Shown here: positions 26,031 through 35,218 of the stretch, piece by piece
Layout: every line of letters begins with the position of its first letter
Numbering within the stretch: the stretch's first letter is position 1
Assembly: GCF_000371965.1 (NCBI RefSeq)
Contig: NZ_AQUO01000002.1
Location: 202,001 to 266,000, forward strand
DNA from: Paracoccus sp. N5
GTDB taxonomy: Bacteria > Pseudomonadota > Alphaproteobacteria > Rhodobacterales > Rhodobacteraceae
DNA length: 64,000 bases
Direction of reading: 5' to 3'
Notes under the pieces: model-generated
Told to the model about the DNA's origin: nothing
What the model saw: only the letters and a program-made list of their open reading frames with translations
Database searches by the model: none
Translations under genes and position numbers: made by a program

Positions 26031-28658
26031 ATGCAGAAGATGGACGGACCGCTCCAATTCCCATCCGTATTCGACACCATGCCGAAGCTGGTCGACGGCA
26101 CCGGGCAGCACGCAGACAGCCGGATGGAGTTGGAGCGGCTGTTGGGCGAGCTGTCCGCCCGCGCCGTTGCCACGCCCTGCGGCCTGCCCGCGCTGACATG
26201 GCTCTGCGCCATCCCGGGCTCGGGCAAGACGCTGCTGCTGGCCCGGCTGTTCCGCCAACTGCAGGAGGCTGGCGAGAATGTCGTCTGGATCGGGCTGCGC
26301 GAGCCGGGCACTCCGGCAAGCCAGATCACCCTGAGGCTGGACTCGGAAGGCGCGGCTGGCGGCCAGCGCCGCCTCATCTTGATCGATAACCTGGACTATT
26401 GCCCCGAGGCGACAGGCGGCGGGTTCATTGATGACCTGCTGGTGATGCTGGGCGGCGAGGACCGGTTGATCGTGGCCAGCGCCAGCCGCCTGTCTTTCAG
26501 CGAGATCGAACTGCGCATCCGCGACCAGCTTCTGCTGTTCGACGACGGCCATTTCCGGCTGGGTGCCGCCGAGATCGAGGCCGGGTTGCCGCCGGAGGTG
26601 GTCGCGCGCGTCGGTCCGGGCGGTCTCGCGCGGGTCGCCGGGGCGTCCTCGGGCTGGCTGATCGCCGCCCGGATGATCGGCTTGCAGCTGCGGCAGAGAT
26701 CATGCCCGGAACTGTATCTGGACGATCTGGACCAGCTGCTGAACGACCTGGACCCGTGGATCGAGCGCAACCTGCTTGATCCTCTTTCACTCGAACAGCA
26801 ACTGCTGCTATGCCAACTGGCGCAGTTCCGCAGCTTCGACACCCGTCAGGCCGACTGGGTTTTCGACGATCCGCAGACCGGGGCGCGGTTGGCCTCGGTG
26901 GTTGCGCAGCTTCCCGGTCTGTTCATGCCGTTGGGACAGGATGGTCGGTGCCGCCTGCGCGAACCCCTGCGCAGCCATCTGCGCCGCGTGGCCCAAAGGC
27001 GGCTGGCCCCGCCCGCCCGCGACCGGCTGCGGCAGCGCCTGATCCAGTGGTGCGTCAGCTTCGGGGAATGGCAGGACGGGCTGCATTACGCGCTTGAGGC
27101 CGGGGACTGGACCGCGCTGGCCACCATCCTTGACTGCGGCGGCGAAAAGCTGGTGCTGCGCCTTGGCGACACCGAGACCTATGTCGCTGCGGTCCAGGCG
27201 CTGATTGCCGCCGGACAGCGGCCATCCGCTGGCATCATGCGGTTTTATACCTTCTGCCAGACCTTCCGCCTGCACGACATCCACCGTGCGACCTGGGATC
27301 AGGATCTTGCCGCATCTCCGGGGAGCGATCCGGCTGTTCCGACGCCCGAGGCGATCTGCCGGCTGTTCTGGCACAATGACGACGAAGCCTTGCATCGGAC
27401 CATCGGGCAATGGCTGGCCTCGGCCGGGCACAAGGAGCCGTTTGAGATCGTCTGGGTCCGTCATATCCAGGCCGCCGCGCTGATGCGAACCTATCAATTC
27501 GCCCTCGCCCGGGCCGCGCTGATCGAGACCGTGCCGCTGCTGGAAAAGATGAAGCTGCCGTTTCTCAGCAGCATGGACGACGCCATCCATTGCGCGCTGC
27601 TGCTTTACGAGGGGAATTGCCGCGAAAGCGACCGGCGCGCCTCGCTGGCGCTGGAACATGCGCGCCAGCTTCTGGCCGAGGATGCGATGATCGTCGATGT
27701 CTTTGCCGCCTTCTGCGCGAAATGCGCCATCGAGGCGGGACGGGACGACCGTGCGCGCGCCTTTCTGCCCCAGGTGATGCGGCTGTTGACGCGGCACGAA
27801 AGCCTGGGCGCCAGCGCCTGCGCGACGGATGTGGCGCTGCATCTGTGGGACGGCAAGGCGCCTGCGGTGCTGGAGGAGGTCCGCCGCGCCATCGGCGCGC
27901 ATACGCCCCGGCTGACCGTGACCTTCGACTGCTACCTGATCCGGCGGCTGTTGCGGCAGGGCGATGTCTCGGGGGCATTGCGGCAGGCGTCGCTGGCCGG
28001 GCTGGACCCGGTGCGGGCCAGCATCATCCTGCCCTCGGGCACGCGCGCGCATGACGAAAGAAACCTGATCGTCATGACCTCGCTGGAGTTGCTGATCGCC
28101 ATCGACGACTGGGATTCCGCCGTCCCGCTTCTGGCCGCTCACAAGGAGCGCGCGAGATGCAATGGCCGGATCGGCCGACTGGTGCAATACGAGCTGCTGG
28201 AGCTGGCCCGCGCGCTGAAACTGGGCGACGAACGTCAGGCCAACCGGATGCTGATTTCGGCCATCCGGCACGCCCATGCGCGTGAAATCTGGCGCCCGTT
28301 TCTGGAACACCGGCAGACGCTGCTATGCCTGTCGAACCGCGCGCCCATCGGAACGGCCTGGTTCACCGTGCGCTCCGAGCAGCAATTCTTCCTGCGCCTG
28401 GTGGAGCGGCTGGGACTTGCGACCTCCGAGGGTCGGGCCGCGCCCGAAGATCTGGCCTCCGAGGCGCTGACCGGCAGCGAAAAGCGCATCCTGGCAATGG
28501 TCGGGCAGGGCCTGTCCAATCCGCAGATCGCCCGGCTCGAGGGGATCTCGGACAAGACCGTCAAATGGCATCTGCGCAATGTCTATCGCAAGCTCGGCGC
28601 CACCAATCGCACCATGGCCCTGCGTTTCGCCCGGGAAGCCGGGGTGATCGATCCCTGA
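26031..28658 (+). CDS. Large ATP-binding LuxR-family regulator 1 (MalT-like)
   Basis: An 875-residue LAL/MalT-type transcription factor. Walker A is AIPGSGKT at 60-67 and Walker B LILIDN at 115-120. A long helical repeat (TPR-like) region follows, and the C terminus (811-875) is a LuxR helix-turn-helix with recognition helix containing TVKWHL at 843-848. Such proteins bind an inducer and ATP, multimerise, and activate transcription. ATG 26031 follows GGGGGAG closely; ATG 26040 is an alternative. It is divergent from cassette 2, so that cassette is its likely target. Less similar to regulators 2 and 3 than those are to each other. Confidence 0.9.
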   Translation: MQKMDGPLQFPSVFDTMPKLVDGTGQHADSRMELERLLGELSARAVATPCGLPALTWLCAIPGSGKTLLLARLFRQLQEAGENVVWIGLREPGTPASQITLRLDSEGAAGGQRRLILIDNLDYCPEATGGGFIDDLLVMLGGEDRLIVASASRLSFSEIELRIRDQLLLFDDGHFRLGAAEIEAGLPPEVVARVGPGGLARVAGASSGWLIAARMIGLQLRQRSCPELYLDDLDQLLNDLDPWIERNLLDPLSLEQQLLLCQLAQFRSFDTRQADWVFDDPQTGARLASVVAQLPGLFMPLGQDGRCRLREPLRSHLRRVAQRRLAPPARDRLRQRLIQWCVSFGEWQDGLHYALEAGDWTALATILDCGGEKLVLRLGDTETYVAAVQALIAAGQRPSAGIMRFYTFCQTFRLHDIHRATWDQDLAASPGSDPAVPTPEAICRLFWHNDDEALHRTIGQWLASAGHKEPFEIVWVRHIQAAALMRTYQFALARAALIETVPLLEKMKLPFLSSMDDAIHCALLLYEGNCRESDRRASLALEHARQLLAEDAMIVDVFAAFCAKCAIEAGRDDRARAFLPQVMRLLTRHESLGASACATDVALHLWDGKAPAVLEEVRRAIGAHTPRLTVTFDCYLIRRLLRQGDVSGALRQASLAGLDPVRASIILPSGTRAHDERNLIVMTSLELLIAIDDWDSAVPLLAAHKERARCNGRIGRLVQYELLELARALKLGDERQANRMLISAIRHAHAREIWRPFLEHRQTLLCLSNRAPIGTAWFTVRSEQQFFLRLVERLGLATSEGRAAPEDLASEALTGSEKRILAMVGQGLSNPQIARLEGISDKTVKWHLRNVYRKLGATNRTMALRFAREAGVIDP

Positions 28659-28661
28659 GCC

Positions 28662-28685
28662 CTGCCTGCCGGTCCCGTCAGGCAG
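28662..28685. terminator. Convergent terminator hairpin
   Basis: CTGCCTG and CAGGCAG pair around an inner CGG/CCG stem, between regulator 1 and the transporter gene on the other strand. No T-run is present. Confidence 0.6.
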
Positions 28686-28706
28686 CGGCTGGAGGGCGCG
28701 CGGGGG

Positions 28707-29603
28707 CTAGCGTTGCCGCGTCTCGTGCCAGACGCCGTAGGCGCCAGAGGCGATGATGATCGACGCGCCCGCCAGCGTCCAGAAATCCGGGAACTGGTCA
28801 AAGATCAGGACGCCCCACAGCACGCTCCAGATCATCAGCGTGTATTGAACCGGAGCAAGCGTCGCGGCCTCGGCCAGGACAAACCCCCGGATCAGGGTCA
28901 ACTCGGCGCAACCTGCCGTGAGCGCGATGCCCAAGAACATCAGCAGATCCCGCAGGCTGCCCGGTACGGTGCCGACGAAGACCAGGGCGGCCGTCAGCGA
29001 AAGCGTGGTGACCATGCTGGACCAGGCAATCGTCGTGCGGATGGGATCCGCGCTGGCCAGAAAGCGCGACAGGATCTGCCGCAGCGCATAGGCCACGGCG
29101 CAAAGCAGGACCAGCAGCGTTGCCGGATGGGCGACTCCCGCTCCGGGGCGCAGCACGATCAGCGTGCCGACCAGCCCGACCCCGACGGCGCACCAGCGTG
29201 CCGGGCTGACCTGTTCCTTCAGCAGGAAAGGGGCCAGCGCGGTGATCAGCAGCGGCGCTACGAAAGTGACGGCCGTCGCATCCGCCAGGGGCAGATAGCG
29301 CAGCGCGGCGACGAAGCAGACGGTCGAGATGATCGAGGTCGCGCCGCGCAGGATCTGCAATCCGGGCCGGTGGGAATGCAATGCCGACAGGCCGCCCGTC
29401 CACAGCAGGCCGAGCGCGCCGAGGAAAAGGCCCGCTTGCCGCGCCCAGGCCACCTGCACGGGATGATAGCTGGTCGAGATCTGCTTGCTCATCACATCGC
29501 ACAGGGAAAACAGGAAGAAGGTCAGCATCACCCAATAGAAGCCGCGCATTCGTTGCCCGGGCCCGCAGGGCGGGCTCGCGGGTGCGTTCATGGGAAAGCT
29601 CAT
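28707..29603 (-). CDS. DMT-superfamily (EamA) transporter
   Basis: A 298-residue membrane protein with about ten helices in two EamA repeats; exporters of metabolites and amino acids are the known members. Helices such as FYWVMLTFFLFSLCDVMSK (first) and LAGASIIIASGAYGVW (last) are clear. An AGAAGG site before ATG 29603 favours this start over the Met 12 bases downstream. It is preceded by a copy of the shared operator motif at 29737-29756, so it may answer to the same regulators. Substrate unknown; export of a toxic intermediate is possible. Confidence 0.82.
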   Translation of the reverse strand: MSFPMNAPASPPCGPGQRMRGFYWVMLTFFLFSLCDVMSKQISTSYHPVQVAWARQAGLFLGALGLLWTGGLSALHSHRPGLQILRGATSIISTVCFVAALRYLPLADATAVTFVAPLLITALAPFLLKEQVSPARWCAVGVGLVGTLIVLRPGAGVAHPATLLVLLCAVAYALRQILSRFLASADPIRTTIAWSSMVTTLSLTAALVFVGTVPGSLRDLLMFLGIALTAGCAELTLIRGFVLAEAATLAPVQYTLMIWSVLWGVLIFDQFPDFWTLAGASIIIASGAYGVWHETRQR

Positions 29604-29736
29604 CTGGGCTGCCTTCTGCCGGAGGATGGATGCCTGGGCGCAAGCCCCTTGCCGGTCATTGCAAGGCTTGTGCGGGAACGGATGCCGGATGCGGCCTTGT
29701 CGGGACAGGCCAGCGGCATGGGTAAATCATATACGC

Positions 29737-29756
29737 ATGGATACTATTTGCTAGAG
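29737..29756 (-). promoter_or_regulatory. Candidate operator site C
   Basis: On the minus strand CTCTAGCAAATAGTATCCAT closely matches site G at 41392 (CTAGCAtATcGTATtCAT). It lies 134 bp before the EamA gene, in an AT-rich pocket between that gene and the phosphatase stop. Confidence 0.55.
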
Positions 29757-29793
29757 GATTAAAGGCAAGGACCGGCCCGCCTGGGCGGAACGG

Positions 29794-30510
29794 TCAATCC
29801 AGAAAGCGTCGGCGCAATGCGGCAAAGGCGGCTTCATCAAGCCCGATCCTCTGCCGCAGATAGGTTTCGGGCGATCCGATGCTGGCCAGGAACGCATCCA
29901 GATATGCCGTTTCGACCTGAAATATCGGGCGCAGCGCCGGATTGTCCCGCGCCGGCAGATGCGGGTGGCGCAGGCGAACGCTTGCGGCGATCTCGGGATA
30001 GGCATCGTTGCTGAGCAGATAGTCGTCGTTGATCGCCTCGCGTCCGACGCCAAGCGCACCCAGCAGCAGCGCCACCATGGCGCCGGTGCGATCCTTGCCC
30101 ACCGCGCAATGGATATAGATCGGGCCCTCGCTTGACAGCAGATCGGCGAAAACGGCCTCGAAGGTCGGTTGGAACGTCCTGTGGAATTCGCCATAGATCG
30201 CCAGCATCGCGGTGCGGTTGCCTTCGGCTCGGGCGGCTCCCTCGCGCGCCATGCGAATGGGCGCGGCCAGATCGATGTCATGGTGGCGGATCGGATGGCG
30301 CAGCCCCAGCCCGCGCAGGGCCGAGGGACGCTCGGCCTCTTCGCGCCGGTTGCGCAGGTCATAGACCGTCGTCACGCGCCGGTTCTCCACGAGGCCGGCC
30401 GCCGCGGGATCGGTGACGGCGCCGCCGCGAAAGATCATTCCCGGCCGGATCCTGCGTCCTTCGTGGCCCCGAAGGCCCGAGATTTCGCGGAAGTTCAACA
30501 GCATCGCCAC
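29794..30510 (-). CDS. Tyrosine/lipid phosphatase (PtpB-like)
   Basis: A 238-residue cysteine phosphatase. The P-loop is HCAVGKDRTG at 134-143; the Lys-Asp pair inside C-x-x-G-K-D-R is the mark of PtpB-like phosphatases, which act on phosphotyrosine, phosphoserine and phosphoinositides. The N-terminal FREISGLRG and FRGGAVT motif is also typical. It follows regulator 2 by 72 bp on the same strand. In a locus rich in small-molecule kinases, action on a phosphorylated metabolite is worth considering, but only the fold is certain. Confidence 0.85.
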   Translation of the reverse strand: MAMLLNFREISGLRGHEGRRIRPGMIFRGGAVTDPAAAGLVENRRVTTVYDLRNRREEAERPSALRGLGLRHPIRHHDIDLAAPIRMAREGAARAEGNRTAMLAIYGEFHRTFQPTFEAVFADLLSSEGPIYIHCAVGKDRTGAMVALLLGALGVGREAINDDYLLSNDAYPEIAASVRLRHPHLPARDNPALRPIFQVETAYLDAFLASIGSPETYLRQRIGLDEAAFAALRRRFLD

Positions 30511-30582
30511 ATCCTTTCTGGAGGCTGGTTTGACATATGCGGCTGCGAAGCCCGTGTCGCCTCGGGTCCAGCCATCGCGGGG

Positions 30583-33348
30583 CTATGCATCCTGCATGAA
30601 GCGCCGCACGGCCGATGTCCGGTTCACGACGTCCAGCTTGCGGAATACATTCTTGAGGTGCCATTTGACCGTATTCTCGCTGAGGCCAAGCAATCTTGCG
30701 ACCACGGCATTGCTCATGCCGCTGCTGACCAGCTGCATCAGCTCGTGCTCGCGTTCGCTCAGCGCGCCAAGGAGACCGCAACCAGCCTCGGGCTTCGGGA
30801 CCGCCGGACCTTCGTCCAAGCCAAGCAACTCCAGAACCCGGGTGACGAAGGCCCTTTCCTCGCGCTTGGGAAAGCAGCTTTCCAGCCGCTGCCCCAGACG
30901 GCCGACAAGCGCCGCGATGACGGCACGGTGGTTCTGGAACGGCTGGAGGATGCCGCACCGCTCGGCCTGTCGAAGCGCGGCCAGAAGATGGCGCAGGGCG
31001 TCAGGCTGCCGGCCGGTCTGGAAGCTGATCGACATGAGCGTCAGCTCAAGCCGGACGCATCGCAGCATCCGGCCCGCCTGCTTTGCCCGGCGCAGCTCCC
31101 GCTCGGCCAGTTTCAGCGATCCTGCATGGTCGCCCCGGCCGTGCAGCACCTCGATCGAGGTCATGACGAGCAGGTCGCGGAAGCGGGCGGGCTGTTCATC
31201 GCGATGGCTGCGCAGAACCGCCTTGCGCAGGTCGAGGTCGATTTCTCGGGCCACCGCTTCCGCATCCTGCACCCGGCCAAGCTGGACCAGCCGCCGGGCC
31301 ACCAGGCATCGGAAGGTCAGCGCCAGACGCGGAGCATGGGTGCCGATCAGCGTTTCAAGGCGCTGGAAGGACGAGGCCGTTTCGTCGCCGTTCCAATAGG
31401 CGATTGCCGTTTCCACGGCATAGGCACTGGATCCGACGGTGCCGTGACGATCCATGCTGCGCAGGCCGCGCTCCAGCCACGCCCGCGCGACCAGATGGTC
31501 GCCCTGTTCGAAGGCGCATTTCGAGCCGATCGCACAGATCGTGTCGCAAATCTCGGCTTCGGGCCCCATGCTTTGCTCGGCCGCGGCCAGCGTGGCGTCG
31601 ACGATCTGGCGCGCCTTGGACAAGTTGCCTTCATAGACGCAGACGGTGCCGCGGATCAGTTCGCACCAGGCCGTCAGATAGGGAGAGCCGGCTTCGCGTA
31701 TCATTGGCGCGGCCTTGCGCAGGCATTCGCGGGCCTCGGCAAAGCGATAGGACATCAAGTGGTGAACGGCCAGGATCGACAGCACCCAACCGCGATCAAA
31801 GGGATCCTGCGCCGCGGGGGCATCGAGCCAGGCCTGGGCATGGCACCCCGCCGCCGCGATGTCGTCGGCCAGAAAGGCGAAGGCGACCATGAGATGCGCC
31901 AGCCGATGCGAGAAATCGGCATGGCCGGGGTCTGTCGCGTCCAGCAGGTCGGCCAGCCGCCGTCGCTGCGTGTCCGCCGAGGCATGGCGCAGCTGGAACG
32001 ACAGCGCAAAAGCATACCAGTATCGGGCTTCCACCCCCAGCGATATACCTTGCGCCAGCAGGTCGTCCACGATCTGCATATAAGCTTGCAGGCGGCCCTG
32101 GTCCTGAACCAACCGCGGTGCCGCCTGCTCCAGAACGGCGCTGATGAAGCCATGGTCCCGCGATTGGACAGCCGAATCGATGGCTGTCTGCCAAGCGCCT
32201 TGCCGCATTGACCATCGGGCCATGCGGCGGTGGCATTCCTGGCGCCGCGCGGCGGGTATCCGCTGCTCGGCCCCGGACCGCAGCCGGCCCAGGAACAGGC
32301 TGTGAAACCGATAGGTCTGCTCCTGCGCCGAAACGGGGATGATGAACATGCCCGCGTCCAGCAGCATCGACAGGTGCTGCGGGGCATCGGCGATGCCCGC
32401 GACCTCGGCCATCTGCGCGGCGCCGAAATGGGGAAACAGCGCGGCATGGTACAGAAAGTCTTGCGTCTCGGCCGGGATCGCCCCGAGCACATGATGGTCG
32501 AACCAGGACCGCAGGTCCGGGGCGTCACCCGAAAGCCAGTTGGCCAGGGCGGCGCCGTCCGGAGCATGGTCAAGCAACAGCCGGCCCAGCCGCAGCCCGG
32601 CGGCCCAGCCCTCGGTCCGGGCGATCAGCGTATTCAGCACCGTGTCTTCGACCGGGTGCAGGCCTTCCTCCAGGATCTGGCGGGCCTCGCCCTCGGTCAG
32701 CGCCAGGTCGGCCGTGCCATGGGACCAAAGCCGGTTGTTCAGCCGCGCGACCGTCAGGTCGCTGCCGGTCGGACGGTTCGCGGTGACCAGCAGATGCACG
32801 CCAGCCGGTGCGGTCTGGACCAGTTCCGCGAGGACATCGGGGGCATCGCCGGCCTCCGCATTGCCGGTGCAATAATCGAGATTGTCGATGCAGATCAGGA
32901 ACGGGCGCGGCAGCCGTTCCAGAAGATGGGCCAGGTACGAGGGACAGGGCTGCTCGATTCCGGCCTTGGCCGGAGCCGAAGAGCGTCTTGCGTCGGCGAC
33001 GGCACGATCAAGACGCGCGATCAGATGGGTGAAAAGCGCCCCGGAGCCGGTGTTGGCCCGGTTGATCCCCAGCCACAGCCCCGGGCGTTTCAGCCCCTCG
33101 ACCCAATGGTGATAGACCTGACTTGCGGCAACCGTCTTTCCCCAGCCGTTCGGGGCAACGATCAGGTCGATCATTCCAGCCCTGGCGTCGGCCGTGCCCA
33201 ATCGCTGCAGGATCGCCGAGACCAGGCATGTCCTGACAGGCCGGAAATGAAACATCTGCGGCGCCGCCGAGAACAGGCCGTCCTGGGATCGGTGCCGGGG
33301 CAGCACAGGCTCTGCACCGGTCAAGGCGATCATGGATTCGGCTTTCAT
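30583..33348 (-). CDS. Large ATP-binding LuxR-family regulator 2 (MalT-like)
   Basis: A 921-residue LAL regulator. Walker A APNGWGKT is at 65-72, FLICIDNLDYC is the Walker B block, a long helical sensor follows, and the C terminus (861-921) is a LuxR helix-turn-helix with SENTVKWHLKNVFRKLDVVNRT. The start at 33348 has GGGGAGG 5 bases upstream; an open extension to 33480 is rejected. It is more similar to regulator 3 than to regulator 1 (the P-loop falls at the same residue). Site D of the shared motif lies 34 bp upstream, which suggests autoregulation. Confidence 0.9.
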   Translation of the reverse strand: MKAESMIALTGAEPVLPRHRSQDGLFSAAPQMFHFRPVRTCLVSAILQRLGTADARAGMIDLIVAPNGWGKTVAASQVYHHWVEGLKRPGLWLGINRANTGSGALFTHLIARLDRAVADARRSSAPAKAGIEQPCPSYLAHLLERLPRPFLICIDNLDYCTGNAEAGDAPDVLAELVQTAPAGVHLLVTANRPTGSDLTVARLNNRLWSHGTADLALTEGEARQILEEGLHPVEDTVLNTLIARTEGWAAGLRLGRLLLDHAPDGAALANWLSGDAPDLRSWFDHHVLGAIPAETQDFLYHAALFPHFGAAQMAEVAGIADAPQHLSMLLDAGMFIIPVSAQEQTYRFHSLFLGRLRSGAEQRIPAARRQECHRRMARWSMRQGAWQTAIDSAVQSRDHGFISAVLEQAAPRLVQDQGRLQAYMQIVDDLLAQGISLGVEARYWYAFALSFQLRHASADTQRRRLADLLDATDPGHADFSHRLAHLMVAFAFLADDIAAAGCHAQAWLDAPAAQDPFDRGWVLSILAVHHLMSYRFAEARECLRKAAPMIREAGSPYLTAWCELIRGTVCVYEGNLSKARQIVDATLAAAEQSMGPEAEICDTICAIGSKCAFEQGDHLVARAWLERGLRSMDRHGTVGSSAYAVETAIAYWNGDETASSFQRLETLIGTHAPRLALTFRCLVARRLVQLGRVQDAEAVAREIDLDLRKAVLRSHRDEQPARFRDLLVMTSIEVLHGRGDHAGSLKLAERELRRAKQAGRMLRCVRLELTLMSISFQTGRQPDALRHLLAALRQAERCGILQPFQNHRAVIAALVGRLGQRLESCFPKREERAFVTRVLELLGLDEGPAVPKPEAGCGLLGALSEREHELMQLVSSGMSNAVVARLLGLSENTVKWHLKNVFRKLDVVNRTSAVRRFMQDA

Positions 33349-33381
33349 CCGCGCCTCCCCTCGCGTTTCAGCAAAAATGTA

Positions 33382-33401
33382 TGCTAGTGAATTATTTGCC
33401 T
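33382..33401 (+). promoter_or_regulatory. Candidate operator site D
   Basis: TGCTAGTGAATTATTTGCCT matches the shared motif (TGCTAGYG-AT---TTTGC). It lies 34 bp before the start of regulator 2. Confidence 0.5.
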
Positions 33402-33418
33402 GTATGGAAGCCCTTGCG

Positions 33419-33634
33419 TCAGAGGTCTCCGGTCGCGCGCTTGGGATCGTGCTGCAGAAGGGGGCGCAGCTGTGCGGCATCGGCCTGCATCTGGTCGAAG
33501 CCCAGCGGTTGGAACCAGAGCCGTTCCCGCGTGATCCGGGTCCTGCTTCCTGCCAGAACCGCGTGGCGGATCGCGCGGGCTTTTCTCAGTCCGGCCAAGT
33601 TCGCGCAGCGCCTCGGTCGTAGCCGCGCCCAGCT
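33419..33634 (-). other. Unidentified open stretch downstream of gene remnants
   Basis: On the minus strand the frame continues from the binding-protein remnant for about 71 residues (from SWARLRPRRCANLAGLRK to DPKRATGDL). I do not recognise it. It may be the tail of another decayed gene. No start site or RBS supports an independent gene. Confidence 0.35.
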
Positions 33635-33799
33635 GGTCACGGCAGTCGCGGGTGTGCCCGCATGGGTGGCGATCACCACCTTGATCGTGTCGCCGTCGAT
33701 GCTGCCTTCGGCGTTTATCTCTTCCTCTGCCGGCGGCACCGCGTTGCGGCCGCTTTCATAGAAGGGCGCCAACGGGCCGGTGTCGATCATCAGCGCGCC
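33635..33799 (-). pseudogene. Fragment of a branched-chain-type substrate-binding protein
   Basis: About 55 residues, from GALMIDTGPLAPFYESG to HAGTPATAVT, match the mature N terminus of the intact binding protein at 44881-46080 (GALLIDSGPLAGFYEGQ ... YAGTPETA). The signal peptide and everything after this segment are missing. It lies on the opposite strand and beside the liv permease genes, so it is probably what remains of a binding-protein gene once close to that transporter. Confidence 0.75.
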
Positions 33800-34012
33800 C
33801 AGGGGCGGGCATGTGCTGCTGGTCACAATAGTGTAGCAGGTCCATGCGGTTGTCGGACAGTGCCCCGTTGATCATCACCCGGGACGGACGCAGACATAAA
33901 CCAGTGCGGAAATCCCCTCCTCGGGAATCACGAAGGGCAGGACCATGGTCTCGACCCAGTTGTGATCGGCATCGGGCGGTGCCTGGAAGTCGATCATGTC
34001 GGCGGTGATCAT
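33798..34012 (-). pseudogene. Truncated, frameshifted DUF7064-like gene (third copy)
   Basis: From ATG 34012 the frame reads MITADMIDFQAPPDADHNWVETMVLPFVIPEEGI... through VRPG and meets TGA at 33875. Homology resumes in another frame with INGALSDNRMDLLHYCDQQHMPAP. Compared with 23041-24048 about 22 bases are missing at the break. The homology then stops near residue 77 and runs straight into the binding-protein fragment. Only the N-terminal quarter is left, so the gene is dead. Its position beside regulator 2 mirrors cassette 2 beside regulator 1. Confidence 0.85.
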
Positions 34013-34233
34013 CGAAGTCTCTTGGTCTTCCTGTTGTCGATCCGTGGCAGGGCGCAACCGCACCACTGCCGGAACAGCCCGGACTTTCCGAGATGCGGAC
34101 CGCCGCTCCAGCCACACCTAACTGTGGCGGCAATGGCGGGGTGCGGGATTATGCAGATCGGGATAAGGGCCGTTTCCGCCGCTGGTGCGCCCGGTTCGAG
34201 GCAGGGAGCCTAAGTCAGATGCGGGATGTTGAC

Positions 34234-34253
34234 TGCTAGCGTATAGTTTGCTA
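34234..34253 (+). promoter_or_regulatory. Candidate operator site E
   Basis: TGCTAGCGTATAGTTTGCTA is a near-dyad (TAGCGTA-TAG-TTTGCTA). GCTAGCGT occurs twice as a direct repeat 15 bp apart (34235-34242 and 34250-34257). A TTGACT hexamer overlaps at 34229-34234. The site is 108 bp before livH. Confidence 0.6.
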
Positions 34254-34360
34254 GCGTTTTAAAGTCCCGACTGTGACGGCAGCCGATACGCCGCAGCGGG
34301 AACCGGAAGGGACTTGGTCAACGGGCCTGCCGGCACTTCTTCGCTTTGGGAGGGGCGGGA

Positions 34361-35218
34361 ATGATACCCACATTGATTCTGAACGCGCTGGCGGTTTCCT
34401 CGCTCTATATCATGATGGCCAGCGGTCTGGCGTTGATCTTTGGCCTGCGCCGGGTGATGAATTTCGGCCATGGCGCCATCTATATGGTCGGCGCCTATCT
34501 GGGTTATACCATTGCCTCGGGCATGAACTTCTGGGCGGCGCTGATCCTGGTGCCGCTGATCATGTCGGTCTTTGGCGTGCTGCTGGAGCTTCTGGTGCTG
34601 CGGCCGCTGGAAAAGCGCCAGCAGATCGAGGTGGCGCTGATCACCTTCGGCATCGGCATCGTCATCGCGCAGATCGTGATCCGAATCTATGGCGGCACGC
34701 CGCTTTCGGTGTCGGCGCCGCCGCTGCTGGCGTCCTCGGTCAAGGTCTTCGGCGCCGATTATCCGGTCTATCGGCTGTTCATCACCGTGATCGGCCTCTG
34801 CTCGGTCGTCGCGCTGGCGGTCTGGCTGAACGCGACCCGGACGGGGATGTTCGTCCGCGCCGTCAGCCATGCGCCCGACGTCTCCTCGATGATGGGCATC
34901 AACGCCAACCGGCTGAGCCTGCTGATCTCGACCCTCTCGACCGCTTTCGCGGGACTGGCCGGGGTGCTGGTCGGACCCTATCTCTCGATCGACCCCGGCA
35001 TGGATGTCGCGATGATCATCACCTGCATGATCGTGGTGGTGATCGGCGGCACCGGCTCGATCTGGGGCGCGATCTTCGCCGCGCTGATCTTCGGCTTCGT
35101 GCAGACCTTCGGCACCGTCTACCTGCACGAGATTTCCGTCCTTATCCCCTATCTGATGCTGATCGCCATCCTGGTCTGGCGTCCGCAGGGCCTTAACTTC
35201 GGAGGAAGCGCCGAATGA
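34361..35218 (+). CDS. livH: Branched-chain-type ABC transporter permease LivH
   Basis: A 285-residue inner-membrane permease with about eight helices. The family start NALAVSSLYIMMASGLALIFGLRRVMNFGHGA is very typical. ATG 34361 follows GGGAGGGG. It forms the channel with LivM; in this family substrates include branched amino acids, amides and also aromatic or alicyclic acids. The genes around it are for acid degradation, so a carboxylate may be the real substrate. ATGA overlap with livM. Confidence 0.92.
   Translation: MIPTLILNALAVSSLYIMMASGLALIFGLRRVMNFGHGAIYMVGAYLGYTIASGMNFWAALILVPLIMSVFGVLLELLVLRPLEKRQQIEVALITFGIGIVIAQIVIRIYGGTPLSVSAPPLLASSVKVFGADYPVYRLFITVIGLCSVVALAVWLNATRTGMFVRAVSHAPDVSSMMGINANRLSLLISTLSTAFAGLAGVLVGPYLSIDPGMDVAMIITCMIVVVIGGTGSIWGAIFAALIFGFVQTFGTVYLHEISVLIPYLMLIAILVWRPQGLNFGGSAE

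Larger units (their letters stand above)
33349..34360. other. 1-kb region without an intact gene
   Basis: This stretch between regulator 2 and livH holds operator sites D and E, a broken DUF7064-like gene, a binding-protein fragment and an unidentified open tail. No transposase, inverted repeat or target duplication was seen that would explain the rearrangement. 34013-34220 shows nothing I can name. Confidence 0.7.

Noticed and set aside
33332..33761. Two plus-strand open frames in the fragment region as novel small genes
   Set aside because: No RBS, they overlap the regulator promoter and lie antisense to recognisable gene fragments.
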